DNA of 64,000 nt from Hypericum androsaemum (taxonomy: Eukaryota; Streptophyta; Magnoliopsida; Malpighiales; Hypericaceae), in the NCBI GenBank assembly GCA_963995505.1, contig OZ023182.1:17025619-17089618 (forward strand). Direction: 5' to 3'. Numbering within the stretch: position 1 is the stretch's first letter; each line of letters opens with the position of its first letter. Under the pieces are notes generated by a model, which searched no databases, was not told the origin of the DNA, and saw only the letters and a list, made by a program, of their open reading frames with translations. Shown piece by piece: positions 36,230 to 48,100 of this stretch. The position numbers and the translations under genes were made by a program.

Positions 36230-38280
36230 CGGCATTTGATATGGTAAGACCGTCTCCAGTCTTTTGATTAAATAGATTTGGCCTTCGATTGGAATCAAAA
36301 TAGACCCGGTTGGTTGCCGGTCTCAAGCTTAAGTGATCGGTCTCAATCTTTAGTGATCGGTCTCAAGCTTAAGTGATCGGTCTCAACCCTCAGTGACCGG
36401 TCTCAACCTTTAGTGATCGGTCTCAAGCTTAAGTGATCGGTCTCAACCCTCAGTGACCGGTCTCAACCTTAGTGTTCGGTCTCAAGCCTAAGTGACCGGT
36501 CTCAAGGTTCAGTGACCGGTCTCAAATGTTCCTCGAATTTCACATGCCTTTTGGAGTGGGTTGGCTCTTGTTCACCTTTGGTTAGGCCATCGCTCACTTA
36601 AGCCGGCCTTCACTCGCTCTTTGGTAGGCCGGTACTCGCTGGTCTCTCACCATCGATCTTTAGTAGATCGGCCATTTCTTTTGACTCGGATATCGGATTG
36701 AAGTGATTCTTTCAGCCATGGAAAAGATAAGATAAAGACCTACAATTTTGTTGTTTATGAATTTTTCAGATTCAGAGCAGAAGAAGACCTAAAATCTATT
36801 TCAAGCCGAGTATGCATCGAGGAGGCAGATTCTTCCACCTCCAAGAGGGTAGACATATGGCTTCATTTCTAAAGGGGTAGGCAGATTTCTCCACTTCCAA
36901 GTGGGTAGGCAGATTGCTCCACCTAAAATGAGGTAGTCGGATTGTCCCACCTCATGGTCTTACTCGTCCGCCCACCTTGCTTGTTGTTGGTCGCGTTTGT
37001 CCGCCCACTTAAGCCATCTGCCCATGCTAGCATCCGACCTTACTTGAAGCATCCGCCTATCATTGTTGGAGCTCAAAAATGACTTCAAGGTTCGGGGATA
37101 GTCTCGGGTTCATTCGGACTGGGACATTTTGGTGTCGTTCATGTGTTCGACCGTTCGCCCATTTGGTCGTTCGCTTGTTCGACCATCTGTTCGGTCATCC
37201 GGTTACCTAGTCGTCCGACCGCCTTCATGGATCTGCCCGAGTTGTTGTCGTTCGCCCGGGTTATTATCGTTCGCCCGAGTTATTATCGTCCGCCTGCGAT
37301 GCACGTCTGCCCGAGTTGTCATCTGCCCGCATTGTACTTTTACTTTCATTGTCATCCACCCGGGTGCAAGGATTTGTCTTCTCCTTGGTTGTCCGCTCGA
37401 GTGTGTTTATTCACTCACTTATTCTAATTTTCCTATTGCTCGGTCGTATGCTTAGCTTGCTTCTCGGTCGTTTGGTTGGTTGTATGTGCTTGCTCGGCCT
37501 CACTCGTCCGTCTAGCCCGTTCGTCTATTGATCTGCCTTGGATATGTCCAGCCTATTGGAATCCATTTGGGACAAGCACCTGGGCCGGAACACGGGACCC
37601 GGATGCTTTTAAAGTTTTTTTTTATACTAGGTCAGGATGAGATCTTCCTATTTTGGAGCCGGATTCTCTGGTATTCGATCACAGCTTGGAATTTTCTTGT
37701 TTGTGTCGGATTCTTCAATATTTGGTTGAGGCCTGGAATGTTCTTATTTAGGCCGGGTTTGCATGGTCGTCACGGCTTGGATATTCCTATTCGTGACAGG
37801 ATCTGTTCATTTGAGGAAGACGACTTGGGTTTTCCTATTTTAAGACGGGTTGAGAATTGAGATGGAAACAATCTACTTATTCGGGACGGATTTCCTTGCC
37901 TTAGGGAGTCGATTTAGTTTTTCCTATTCTAAGCCGGGTTGAATGGAAAGTGGCTTAATAAAAATTTTCTATCTTTGAGGCTGGGGCTAGGTCGAAGGCG
38001 TCTATATAAAGAGGGCTTGGCGAAGGAGAAGGACATCACAATACAATTGTTACTCTTTATCTTTTCCTTAGTTTAGTCCGTAGCTCGTAGCTCTTTTTTT
38101 TTCTTTCGTTAGACCAACCTTGGGATGATCTCTCTGAATCCGTCTCGGGTTTACTTGACGTTCTTGTACCCCTTTTTCCTGTAATAACTAGTGACTGGAA
38201 GTCGGTACGGCGTCGACAGGCCTAGGCATTGAGAAAGTTTTCGGTGTTGTTGACGATCGTCGGTGCGGCCGAGGAAAGGA
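36230..38280. repeat. LTR-like repetitive block inside element B
   Basis: A GC-richer, non-coding block with several internal short repeats: the 20-bp minisatellite (annotated separately), a roughly 44-bp GGTAGGCAGATT..CCACCT repeat at 36824-36955, and CGAGTTATTATCGTTCGCCC-type repeats at 37230-37330. TATATAAA at 38003-38010 is followed by what looks like a leader. This organisation is typical of long LTRs of plant Gypsy elements, so a solo LTR is the likeliest reading, but I could not fix TG...CA ends or a target duplication. Open frames here are not convincing genes. Confidence 0.4.
36318..36527. repeat. 20-bp minisatellite, about 10.5 units
   Basis: Tandem units of CGGTCTCAAnnnTnAGTGA(T/C), 20 bp each (one unit is 19 bp). 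Variants AAGCTTA, AACCCTC and AACCTTT recur in the same order, so a 60-bp higher-order unit is partly visible (units 3-5 and 6-8). The core CGGTCTCAA is invariant. Confidence 0.9.
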
Positions 38281-38313
38281 GAGATGAATTTATTTATTAT
38301 TTAATTATTTTTT

Positions 38314-39416
38314 GGAGAAATTATTTTCAAGTCTCTCGTGTTTGCTAAATACATGTAAAAGTCTTCCGTGTTTGAAAAATGATCATATTGTCCCTCTTGT
38401 TTGATTTTATTATACTTTCGGGTCCCTGACTGATGTCATCTCCAAATTTTTTCATTTTTGCCATGAAAATGATGGAAATACCCTTTAAAAATAAAAAAGC
38501 TCATCTTCTTTCTCGCTCCTCTTTTTCTTCCCTGTGAACAAGATCAACTTCTTCCCCAACGGTGGTGACCATGGCTGCCAAAATCGAACTTCAACCCGAA
38601 GATAGAGGAAATTGAGCAACCCTCCCCCTCCCTCCAAAATCCCTACCCATCCCTATCTTTGGGTAGAAACAAGCCCAGTCCAGAGAAGCACAAAAGCCCA
38701 ATCAGAAAAGCATAAAGAAAGGGAGAAGGGTGGTGGAGAGCAGAAGCATCAAAATATGGACTTCGGCGAGGACTTCGACCACCACGTCATACCTTCTACT
38801 GCCCCTCCAACATCCTCCTTCTCCATATCATTTTGCTCTTCTCCTTTTCCTTTTCTTCAAGTTTCTACATTTTGATTGTTATTGTTGAAGTGGTAGTGGG
38901 GATTTTCTTTAACCTTGGCAGGGGTTGCACAAAAGGGCTCGAAAGCTGAGCCGAGGCAGAACCTGAGGTTCCTGAAGAGTGGAGAAGATGAATCGATACC
39001 AGAGAGTAGAGAAGCCACGCGCGGAGAAGCTGATAGATGGATCAATACCAATTTTTTAGGGTTCTTACAGGATTAGAAATTTCCCCAATTTTGTTTGTGT
39101 TTAATTAGGGTTCGTCTTTAGATTTCGGTGGTCCTCAAAGAGTCGATTTGAGTGTTGAAGCTGATACCAGTATTGGTCCTCAATTGAACTCAGTCGCCGC
39201 CGCCAGAAGTAAGAGTCGAGATGATGTCAACTATTTTTTTGTTCTAAAGATAATTTTATCATTTCAATGACAAAAAAGAAAAAAAATAGATATCGTGAGT
39301 GAGGGACCCGAAAGTATAATAAAAGCAAATCAGATGGACAACAGGATCGTTTTCAAACAGGGGAGACTTTTGAGTATATTTAAGCAAACACGAGGGAACT
39401 TGAGAGTGATTTTCCC
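38314..39416. mobile_element. Mutator-like element C, nested in element B
   Basis: Left end 38314-38450 and the reverse complement of 39290-39416 align over about 130 bp (CTCGTGTTTGCT in both, then TTTATTATACTTTCGGGTCC identical). The flanks TTATTTTTT (38305-38313) and TTAATTTTT (39417-39425) agree at eight of nine positions. The termini also resemble those of element B, so they belong to one family. The interior has a CT-rich and Pro/Ser-coding open frame (38612-38875) with no known domain; no transposase. Confidence 0.65.
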
Positions 39417-39433
39417 TTAATTTTTTATAAGAA

Positions 39434-39533
39434 TTTTTTTTTTAATGTAAATTTTTACACCACGTCAAGGCTTGAACCTTGGATCTCCTTAAAATTTACA
39501 ATGTCTTATGCCTCTAGGCTACATGCCCTTTGG
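39434..39533 (-). mobile_element. tRNA-derived SINE-like sequence
   Basis: On the minus strand: TAGCCTAGAGGC at 39521-39510 fits the RNA polymerase III A box, and GGTTCAAGCC at 39478-39469 fits the B box. They are about 31 bp apart, as in tRNA-headed SINEs. A short body and an A10 run (at about 39443-39434) follow. Either a short SINE or a retroposed tRNA-related sequence; it cannot fold as a normal tRNA by eye. Confidence 0.5.
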
Positions 39534-39699
39534 CTTTTTTATAAAGATATATAAGTTATTTACGTGAAGTTCAGCAGTGGAGGACCCGAGAGTATAATAA
39601 ACTTAAAACTAAACATGAAAAATGGCAAGATCATTTCTGGAAATCGAGGGATGCTAGAGATAGGACGATGAAACTCCATGAATCTAAGAGTAATTTACC

Positions 39700-40637
39700 T
39701 TTTTCAAACTTCCAGTAGAGGTAGTTTATCTCGAAAATGTTCGTAGACCTTAGTTTTGTTCACAATCGAGTACACAAAAAATAATATGAACATAAATATC
39801 TTATATATGTTTTCAATATAGGGATAAAACTTGAGGAATCTAACCGCTAGAGTTCAATTTGTACTGTAACAAATTTATTTATATAAAATATTATCTTTGA
39901 TTTTTTTTCAATTTGAGAATTAATTACAGCTATTTAATATTAATATGAACTCGGTGGTGCAAATCCGTTATGATTTGGTCAAGAATTTTGTCTGAGGAGC
40001 CGAAATTTTCATTTCCTTCGACTGAAACTTATACATGTATACAGACAAAAAAAATTATATGTATATTACACATCTAATAGAGTTTTTTTTACTGTACTCA
40101 ACTCTAAATACCATAATTAAAAAATAGTCCTAGCCTTATCACAATACATGGGATTAAGTTGGATTCTGCGTCATATAAGAGTAGTAACGGTCATCACAGT
40201 AATGAATCAGAGAGATCTTCAATTAAGAAGTTGCATTACAGATATAATATTTATTTACGATGTAATTATATTTTTATTTTTGTATTTATATAGTACCCCA
40301 TTTGCAAAAAAAAATACATGAGATTACGCAAGCCTACCCTTCATTTTAATCTTCTTTTTTCTGTCAAGATTTGGCCTCCCTATATTTGTCCAAATAATGA
40401 CACATTTGTGTTGTTATTTGGTGAATTTGTGTATGGCATTATCTAATATTGTGATGGCGGAAAAGAATTTTATACTTGTAGTGCTAACAACATTATTTTT
40501 TCATTTCCTGTTATAATTTTTTCCAATAAATTTTACCAAGTCAAGAGTTTGAAGAGACAACTATGAGATTGCGAATTGTTCTTCGGCCGTAAAAATTATA
40601 ATAAAATTTACCTCTTAAAAAAACCTATCCTTCTATG
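39700..40637. other. Intergenic
   Basis: AT-rich sequence between the Mutator-like cluster and the Copia array. No feature recognised. Confidence 0.45.
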
Positions 40638-40642
40638 CTTAT

Positions 40643-41410
40643 TATTGAAATAAATATTAGTAAATAATGGTTTAATACGAGTATGCAAATATAGATCGTA
40701 AGCATATAAAGAGAAGAGTTTAGAGGTATGCTCACAATCACACTTGTGAGTAAGTGTGTACAACCGTCTTCTTCGAGCTAGGGATTTCGGATGCAATCCT
40801 GGACGAGGCCACAGTTTTACCGTGTGCCCTTAAACTCTTATTACCCGCCTATATGCTTCAGGCCTCCGTGGGTAAGAGAGTTCCCAAGGTACAACGCCCA
40901 ACCTCGTGTACAAAGGAAGCACTTTCGTACACCTTTCGAACCTTTCGTAGCCTTAGAACTCCGACACAAATGAAAGTGAGAAATGCTATGCTATGGAGGG
41001 AGAAGTAGAGAGCTCAAGGAAGAGTGTGAGCTGGGATGATTTGGAATGAAGGAGGTGGGCTCCTTTTATAGGCAGCCTTGGACCTCCAACAGCCAAATTC
41101 GGATTTAATAGGGCCATTAACCCACCCATTAAATGGGCTGTTACAAGACCCATAAAACCCCCATATTCATTAGGCTGTTATCCCATTTATTGGTTTGAAT
41201 TTAAATTCGAAATTTAAATTCAAAGCCACCTGGAAGGTGAAGAAGGTTCCAGAGTGTGGGCTTGTCCAAACGGAAGTCCAAGAAGCCCAGAGGACTTTTT
41301 GGGCCTAGGATCGCTACAACAAGTCCGGCCCAGTTCTAAAAAGATAAGGCCCTGGAACCTGGAACAATTCCCACAAACCCACAATCCCGCAACCCGCACC
41401 CGCACCCGCA

Positions 41411-41468
<58 letters not shown>

Positions 41469-41963
41469 GCCCGGCCCGGTCCGGGTCGGGACGGGGCGGG
41501 GCGGGGCGCGTGCGCGTGCGTGCGTGCCGAGCCGAGCCGAGCCGGACGGACGGACGGACGGACGGCGCGAGAAGCCTCTCCCTTCTCCACCAGTTTACCC
41601 ATGCTAGACTTCTAGTCCCTTATAAACTTGTCTCAGCATGGTGCGCTAACCAATGTGGGATTGTGCTTATTTTAATAACAACCATACCACTTTAAAGCCA
41701 ATTTTTATTCACCCCGAGAATTGGATTTTCGCAAGTGTTATACATCGTTACGAAGCTCTATCAACGAGCTTCGTATTGACCTCACAAACACCCAAAATCA
41801 ATTGGTGTGACCTTCAATTAAATTAGCTCAAAGTTGCCCACTAATTACTTAGTTATTATATTTAATTAGGATTCTCCCTCTAATTAAATATTTGGGCCAA
41901 AGCCCAATACACTCACTTGTATTGGGCCATCTCTTCCTTGGTTAATAAACCAATTCTCCAACA
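40643..41963 (-). repeat. Copia LTR 1 (3' LTR of copy 1), 1321 bp
   Basis: In element sense it starts TGTTGGAGAATTGG at 41963 and ends CAATA at 40643. A TATAAAAG box lies at 41070-41063 (element sense). A very GC-rich tract upstream of it (about 41390-41575) holds nine perfect GGGCTC units plus GGGGC and CCGT/GGCT runs. Confidence 0.95.
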
Positions 41964-41975
41964 ATCCCCCACATG
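41964..41975 (-). other. Polypurine tract of Copia copy 1
   Basis: In element sense CATGTGGGGGAT immediately precedes LTR 1, the standard plus-strand priming site position. The identical site for copy 2 is at 48596-48607. Confidence 0.85.
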
Positions 41976-42562
41976 AATGCAAATTGGCTTATATATAATA
42001 TGAGCCTACCAATGCTACATGCAACTTGGAGTTCTGCGAGAATTTGTTGCATCAGGAACGGTGGTTGAAAGCCTTGAACCTTCCTTAGTGAAATACCTTC
42101 GGATATACTTACCAACCAGTGGACGCGATGCCTTGAACTGTTCGGCGTTTCATGTATACCAAGACAAAGGTACTCACACAACTCCTTCTCAAACCACTAC
42201 TTGGTTCTTTCGTTGTTGTCCATTTTGGCCCTGGACTGCCTTGGAAACATCATCGAATGCTCTAGAGATTTAGCCCTTAACTCATCTCATAGAAGCGGCC
42301 CCTTCACATTCGATATAGGTGATCTCTTATAAGGAGTATCCTGCCATACCCCACTTATATATATACTCGAAGTATAAGGATCATTAAAAGCTTAAAGCTT
42401 AACCTTCACATGGACAGGTCTATCACTCTTCCATCACAGGAATGGGCAAGGAACTCAATTTCTCGAGTGCTTTGTTCGACCCTAGCCTCACAATTCGGTT
42501 GTCCCTTTGAACCTGCAGATCAGGATTTACGATCCAGGTTGGGTTGCCATCATGGGTTTAGG

Positions 42563-45500
42563 TCATTTCGTGGGCTTTAATCCCATTCCCCTCGATGATA
42601 CCTCAACTTGGTCTCTCGTTAGACCCTTAGTTAATGGATCCGCGATGTTCTCTTTTGACTTTACATAGTCTAAAGATATCACACCCATTCTCAATAACGT
42701 TCTCACGGATTTATGTCTACGACGTATGTGTCTAGACTTTCCATTATACACATTATTTTGTGCTCTTCCAATAGCTGATTGACTATCACAGTGCACGCTA
42801 ATGGGAGGCACTGGTTTTGACCACATCGGAATGTCCTCCAAGAAACTTCGGAGCCAATCCGCCTCTTCAGCTGCAAGATCCAACGCTCTGAATTCTGATT
42901 CCATAGTTGATCTAGCAATGCAAGTTTGTTTGCATGATCTCCACGAGACCGCTGCTCCTCCAAATGTAAATATGTATCCGCTAGTGGATTTTATATTCTT
43001 GGAGTCCGAGATCCAGTTCGCGTCTGAATACCCTTCCAGAACGGCTGGATGTCTCGTATAGTGTAATCCAAAGTTAGCAGTGTACCTTAGATATCTAAGG
43101 ACTCTAACTATCGCTTTCCAATGTTCATAATTGGGATTACTCGTATATCTCGATAATCTGTTAACCGAGTTTGCAATATCTGGTCTAGTACAGTCCATGA
43201 GGTACATTAGACTGCCTATAACTCTAGAATATTCTAGTTGTCTCACACTCTCTCCGCGATTCTTGCAGAGACTCGACACCACTTCCATAGGAGTTCTCGC
43301 AATTACATTGCTATCCTTATCGAATTTGTCAAGTATCTTTTCGACATAGTGACCTTGGGAAAGCGCGTAACCTTCTGAAGTCTTAGTGATTTTCATCCCA
43401 AGTATTACATCAGCTTGTCCCAAGTCTTTCATATCGAAATTTTGTGACAACATTTTCTTGGTAATTTTGATATTATCATTATTACCCACGATCAACATGT
43501 CATCTACGTAGAGACAAACTATCACATAGTCGTTATCATCTCCTTTCACGTAGACACATTTATCACATTGGTTTATCTGAAACCCGTTAGATAGCATTAC
43601 ACTATCAAACTTTTCGTGCCATTGTTTAGGTGCTTGTTTTAGTCCATACAAGGATTTTACAAGTTTACACACCTTATGTTCTTTACCTGAAACCACAAAC
43701 CCTTCGGGTTGCTCCATGTAAATCTCCTCTTCCAAATCTCCATTAAGGAAGGCCGTCTTCACATCCATTTGATGGATCTCTAGGTTAAACAAAGCTGCCA
43801 AGGCTATGACTAACCTAATAGACGTTTTCCTGGAGACAGGAGCATATGTGTCAAAATAATCAACACCCTCAGTTTGCTTGTAGCCTTTAACAACAAGTCT
43901 CGCCTTGTACTTATCCACTGTACCATCAGGCTTCATCTTCTTTTTGAAGATCCACTTATGGCCTAGTGGTTTACTACCCGGAGGTAGATCTACTAGTTCC
44001 CAAGTGTGATTATGTAAGATAGACTCTATCTCACTATTCACCGCTTCCTTCCAAAGAGCAGAGTCTGTAGAAGACATTGCTTCTTTGTAGGTTACTGGAT
44101 CCTTTTCTAACAGATATGTTAGGAAATCTGATCCGAAAGACTTTTCTTTTCTAGCCCTTTTCCCACGCCTAGGCTCTTCAACTTCATCTTGAGGTTTCTC
44201 TCCCCCCACAATGCTTCCACTTTGGTCAACTTGACGGTCAACACCAGTTCGAGCTTTGTGAGGAAAGGTTTCCTCAAAGAATGAAGCATCCCTAGCTTCT
44301 ATGATAGTATTTACGTGGATATCAGAGTTATCTGACTTGTGTACCAAGAATCGATAAGCAGCACTATCTTGTGCATAACCGATAAACACACAATCCACCG
44401 TCTTGGGTCCTATCCTTGTCCTTTTAGGAGGTGGAATCGGAACCTTAGCAAGACATCCCCAAACTCTTAGGAACTTATAGCTAGGCGCATGACCTTTCCA
44501 TAATTCGTAAGGTGTTTTAGCCAACTTTTTATGTGGTACCCTGTTGAGCACATAGTTGGCCGAAAGCACCGCTTCCCCCCACAAATTCCTTGGTAATCCG
44601 GAACTGATAAGCATCGCATTCATCATTTCCTTAAGCGTCCTATTCTTCCTTTCCGCAATTCCATTTTGCTCGGGAGAATAAGGCGCCGTGGTTTGATGAA
44701 TGATTCCATTCTCGGCACAAACTTGTGCAAATGGAGATTCATATTCACCACCTCGGTCACTTCGAAGATTTTTGATCTTCTTGCCAAGTTGGTTCTCAAC
44801 TTCATTCTTATAGTGAATGAACATGTCTATTGCTTCGTCTTTACTTCTCATCAAGTAGACATAGCAATACCTCGTACAATCATCGATAAAAGTTATAAAA
44901 TAATTTTTACCGCCACGCGTTTGTACGTATTTTAAATCACATACATCGGTGTGGATTAAATCCAACGGTTCCGTCCTTCGCTCAATCGAGTGGGAAGATG
45001 CTTTGGCGTACTTGGCCTCAACACAAGTCTCGCACTTATGTTTGTGATCGATGTTAAACTTTGGTAGTAGGTTAAGTGATATTAGCCTTTGCAAAGACTT
45101 ATAGTTCACATGACCCAGTCTACCATGCCACAAATATGACGAATCCCGAGAATAAGCAACCTTCACTTTCTCATTGGCCTTATCGGCAACATTCATTACA
45201 TTATTGCTCGTGCTAGCCTTATTGGCGGCACCCACATCAATCTTATCACTAGACTTTGCCTTGGGAGCTAAAGTCATTACACTCATCTTAAAAAGATTGT
45301 TGGTCAAGTAACCCTTGCCAACGAACATCCCTCCCTTGGACATGATGACCTTGTCGGACTCGAACACAAGCCGAAAGCCCCTCTTGTTGAGCACCACTCC
45401 GGAGATAAGATTCTTTCGAATCTCGGGCACATGCAGCACATCAGTCAAGGTCAGCTCCTTGCCCGAGGTCATCTTCAGCATGACCGTCCCCTTGCCTTCA

Positions 45501-46678
45501 ACCTTCGAGACTGCAGAATTTCCCATGTAGCAGTTTTCATCATCGACCGGTTGATAGGTCTTGAACATCCATTTGTTGGCACAAATGTGGCGGGTAGCCC
45601 CCGTGTCCACCCACCATTCCTTCGAGTTCCCACCCACGAGGTTCACCTCGGACACAACGGCCGTGAGGTGCATCTCATCGAGGTCGGAGCTCAAGCTAGC
45701 CTCCGCAATGTTAGCATTGGCGGGCTTCTTCTTCTTGCCCTTGCTTGGTCCTGCCGTCTTCTTACCCTCCGCGGCTAGACGTTTGTAGCAATCTTTGGCA
45801 CGATGGCCGGTCTTGTTGCAAACAAAGCAGGCACCAGTAAAGCTCTTGTTCTGAGCATCTCCCTTGGTGTCATTTGAGCGTTTCCGCTTGTTCCCACGGG
45901 AGCTCCCCCCGGTCTCGACCACATTGGCCTTAGCAACCATGCCACTTGGTTTCTTATCAACCTTTCGGTTGTCTTGCTCGATGCGCAACCTTCGGATAAG
46001 GTCCTCGAGAGTCATCTTCTTCCTCTTGTGCTTGAGGTACATCTTGAAGTCCTTCCAAGATGGTGGTAATTTCTCAATTACCATCGCCACTTGGAGGGCA
46101 TCATTGATGGCCATTTCCTCCGTTGCAAGATCATGAAAGATCAATTGCAACTCTTCGCATTGTTCCACAACGCTCTTTCCATCGACCATCCGATAGTCGT
46201 GGAAGCGCCCGGCCACAAATTTCTTTGCACCGGCGTCGTCAACTTTATATTTGTGCTCCAACGATTCCCAAAGATCCTTAGACGTTTCTTTGGTATAGTA
46301 GACGCCGTAAAGCGAATCGTCGAGAGAACCCAATATATAGTTGCGACATAGGTAATCTTCATGTACCCATGCGCTGTGGATCGCAGTTTGATGCGGATCA
46401 CTCACATTCTCTTTGGGTTTCTCTTCCTTGACATACCGGCTAAAATTCAAGGCGGTCAAGTAGAACAACATTTTTTGTTGCCATCTCTTGAAATTTCCAC
46501 TTTTGAACTTTTCCGGTTTCTCAAGATGAGAATACGGCAGTGGCATTGGGTGTCTATGACCCGGCATCACGGCCTCAGCGCCGCTAGCCCTCACAACAGG
46601 AACCTCCTCGTTCAAGTTGTCATTTTCGGTGTTTGTCGCACCGGAGTTGTTAAGCGGGGGAGAGTTGTTATCAGCCAT
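42563..46678 (-). CDS. Copia Gag-Pol polyprotein, copy 1, 1371 aa
   Basis: A single uninterrupted frame encodes all proteins for transposition. Gag-like region (residues 50-250), CCHC zinc knuckle [14 protein letters not shown] (about 285-298), aspartic protease [12 protein letters not shown] (355-366), GAG-pre-integrase HH-CC motif ([10 protein letters not shown]...CETC, about 515-552), integrase core with acidic residues near 578 (HTDVCD), 641 (RSDRGGEY) and 676 (NGIAERKNR), reverse transcriptase about 890-1130 with YVDDM at 1058, and RNase H at the end ([19 protein letters not shown], then [11 protein letters not shown]). No stop or frameshift, so it appears coding-competent. A leader of about 600 bp separates the ATG from LTR 2, which serves as its 5' LTR and keeps a TATA box. 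It differs from copy 2 at residue 183 (Asp here). Confidence 0.96.
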   Translation of the reverse strand: MADNNSPPLNNSGATNTENDNLNEEVPVVRASGAEAVMPGHRHPMPLPYSHLEKPEKFKSGNFKRWQQKMLFYLTALNFSRYVKEEKPKENVSDPHQTAIHSAWVHEDYLCRNYILGSLDDSLYGVYYTKETSKDLWESLEHKYKVDDAGAKKFVAGRFHDYRMVDGKSVVEQCEELQLIFHDLATEEMAINDALQVAMVIEKLPPSWKDFKMYLKHKRKKMTLEDLIRRLRIEQDNRKVDKKPSGMVAKANVVETGGSSRGNKRKRSNDTKGDAQNKSFTGACFVCNKTGHRAKDCYKRLAAEGKKTAGPSKGKKKKPANANIAEASLSSDLDEMHLTAVVSEVNLVGGNSKEWWVDTGATRHICANKWMFKTYQPVDDENCYMGNSAVSKVEGKGTVMLKMTSGKELTLTDVLHVPEIRKNLISGVVLNKRGFRLVFESDKVIMSKGGMFVGKGYLTNNLFKMSVMTLAPKAKSSDKIDVGAANKASTSNNVMNVADKANEKVKVAYSRDSSYLWHGRLGHVNYKSLQRLISLNLLPKFNIDHKHKCETCVEAKYAKASSHSIERRTEPLDLIHTDVCDLKYVQTRGGKNYFITFIDDCTRYCYVYLMRSKDEAIDMFIHYKNEVENQLGKKIKNLRSDRGGEYESPFAQVCAENGIIHQTTAPYSPEQNGIAERKNRTLKEMMNAMLISSGLPRNLWGEAVLSANYVLNRVPHKKLAKTPYELWKGHAPSYKFLRVWGCLAKVPIPPPKRTRIGPKTVDCVFIGYAQDSAAYRFLVHKSDNSDIHVNTIIEARDASFFEETFPHKARTGVDRQVDQSGSIVGGEKPQDEVEEPRRGKRARKEKSFGSDFLTYLLEKDPVTYKEAMSSTDSALWKEAVNSEIESILHNHTWELVDLPPGSKPLGHKWIFKKKMKPDGTVDKYKARLVVKGYKQTEGVDYFDTYAPVSRKTSIRLVIALAALFNLEIHQMDVKTAFLNGDLEEEIYMEQPEGFVVSGKEHKVCKLVKSLYGLKQAPKQWHEKFDSVMLSNGFQINQCDKCVYVKGDDNDYVIVCLYVDDMLIVGNNDNIKITKKMLSQNFDMKDLGQADVILGMKITKTSEGYALSQGHYVEKILDKFDKDSNVIARTPMEVVSSLCKNRGESVRQLEYSRVIGSLMYLMDCTRPDIANSVNRLSRYTSNPNYEHWKAIVRVLRYLRYTANFGLHYTRHPAVLEGYSDANWISDSKNIKSTSGYIFTFGGAAVSWRSCKQTCIARSTMESEFRALDLAAEEADWLRSFLEDIPMWSKPVPPISVHCDSQSAIGRAQNNVYNGKSRHIRRRHKSVRTLLRMGVISLDYVKSKENIADPLTKGLTRDQVEVSSRGMGLKPTK

Positions 46679-47280
46679 CTAAAAAATATCACCAATACAC
46701 GCGCGTAAGTAATGGGTTTTATCGAACAGAAAAACCCAACAATATCTTAAAGATTATAATAGTTGTAGTACTAGAGCCGAATACTGATCAACCGGATACT
46801 AACACTTTTATGCAGAGAGAAGCAATATAAAATTGAACGTGACACGAATAATTATACTAATTAATTATTTCCCTTTTGTTCCGTTGCAGGATGCTATTTA
46901 AGTCCAAATTAATTTATGCCGATTTACTATACTCCACAAAACACTATTAATAGAATGAACGAAAGCAAGATTCAATCATGAAAGGGTTAGTTGTCCAAAA
47001 ACTATTAAATTAATGAACTTCTTATTCTTTCACAGAAACAGATTAACGCACCAACTTATTGTAATGAACTACTGTCTCATCAATTTTATTTTTTTCCACT
47101 ACAAAAACAAGTGATAGTTACGAAAATAATAGTACGTTAAGTTAGGCCAATTTAAGGTTCTGTGCGCAGCGACTTTGCAAATAAACCGACGAGAGCAGAT
47201 TACAGATTCCTGAATTCGACAATAGCGATAGTTGTTCACGATTAAGAAACCACTATACTAATATCATAAGAGTTTAAGAT
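46679..47280 (-). other. Copia copy 1 leader and primer-binding-site region
   Basis: Untranslated segment between LTR 2 and the Gag ATG. Directly after the LTR (element sense) it reads ATCTTAAACTCTTATG, not the usual TGGTATCAGAGC complementary to initiator tRNA-Met, so the primer is unclear. Identical in copy 2 (53311-53912) except for at least T46876 versus C53508. Confidence 0.8.
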
Positions 47281-48048
47281 TATTGAAATAAATATTAGTA
47301 AATAATGGTTTAATACGAGTATGCAAATATAGATCGTAAGCATATAAAGAGAAGAGTTTAGAGGTATGCTCACAATCACACTTGTGAGTAAGTGTGTACA
47401 ACCGTCTTCTTCGAGCTAGGGATTTCGGATGCAATCCTGGACGAGGCCACAGTTTTACCGTGTGCCCTTAAACTCTTATTACCCGCCTATATGCTTCAGG
47501 CCTCCGTGGGTAAGAGAGTTCCCAAGGTACAACGCCCAACCTCGTGTACAAAGGAAGCACTTTCGTACACCTTTCGAACCTTTCGTAGCCTTAGAACTCC
47601 GACACAAATGAAAGTGAGAAATGCTATGCTATGGAGGGAGAAGTAGAGAGCTCAAGGAAGAGTGTGAGCTGGGATGATTTGGAATGAAGGAGGTGGGCTC
47701 CTTTTATAGGCAGCCTTGGACCTCCAACAGCCAAATTCGGATTTAATAGGGCCATTAACCCACCCATTAAATGGGCTGTTACAAGACCCATAAAACCCCC
47801 ATATTCATTAGGCTGTTATCCCATTTATTGGTTTGAATTTAAATTCGAAATTTAAATTCAAAGCCACCTGGAAGGTGAAGAAGGTTCCAGAGTGTGGGCT
47901 TGTCCAAACGGAAGTCCAAGAAGCCCAGAGGACTTTTTGGGCCTAGGATCGCTACAACAAGTCCGGCCCAGTTCTAAAAAGATAAGGCCCTGGAACCTGG
48001 AACAATTCCCACAAACCCACAATCCCGCAACCCGCACCCGCACCCGCA

Positions 48049-48100
<52 letters not shown>

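Larger units (their letters stand above)
35352..39699. mobile_element. Mutator-like element B, host of later insertions
   Basis: Left terminus about 35352-35480 and right terminus about 39570-39699 are inverted relatives over roughly 130 bp: TAAATTACTC at both tips, then CATGGGGTTTCAT versus CATGGAGTTTCAT, AGAAATGATCTT in both, and TATTATACTTTCGGGTCC versus TATTATACTCTCGGGTCC. The flanking 9-mers agree poorly, so exact tips are uncertain. It has been expanded to 4.3 kb by a repetitive LTR-like block (36.2-38.3 kb), element C and a SINE-like sequence. No transposase seen; non-autonomous. Confidence 0.6.

Noticed and set aside
36318..36527. CRISPR-like array of 20-bp units
   Set aside because: Adjacent units have no spacers of unique sequence and this is a plant nuclear genome; it is a minisatellite.
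38612..38875. 87-codon frame in element C
   Set aside because: Pro/Lys/Ser-rich with no domain; most likely non-coding transposon interior.
41254..41607. Arg/Ala/Pro-rich open frames on both strands of the Copia LTRs, repeated at 47892 and 54444
   Set aside because: Translations of the GGGCTC/GCGGGT repeats within LTRs; not genes.
46091..46351. Numerous plus-strand frames opposite the Copia polyproteins
   Set aside because: Antisense shadows of the long coding frame, duplicated identically in the second copy.
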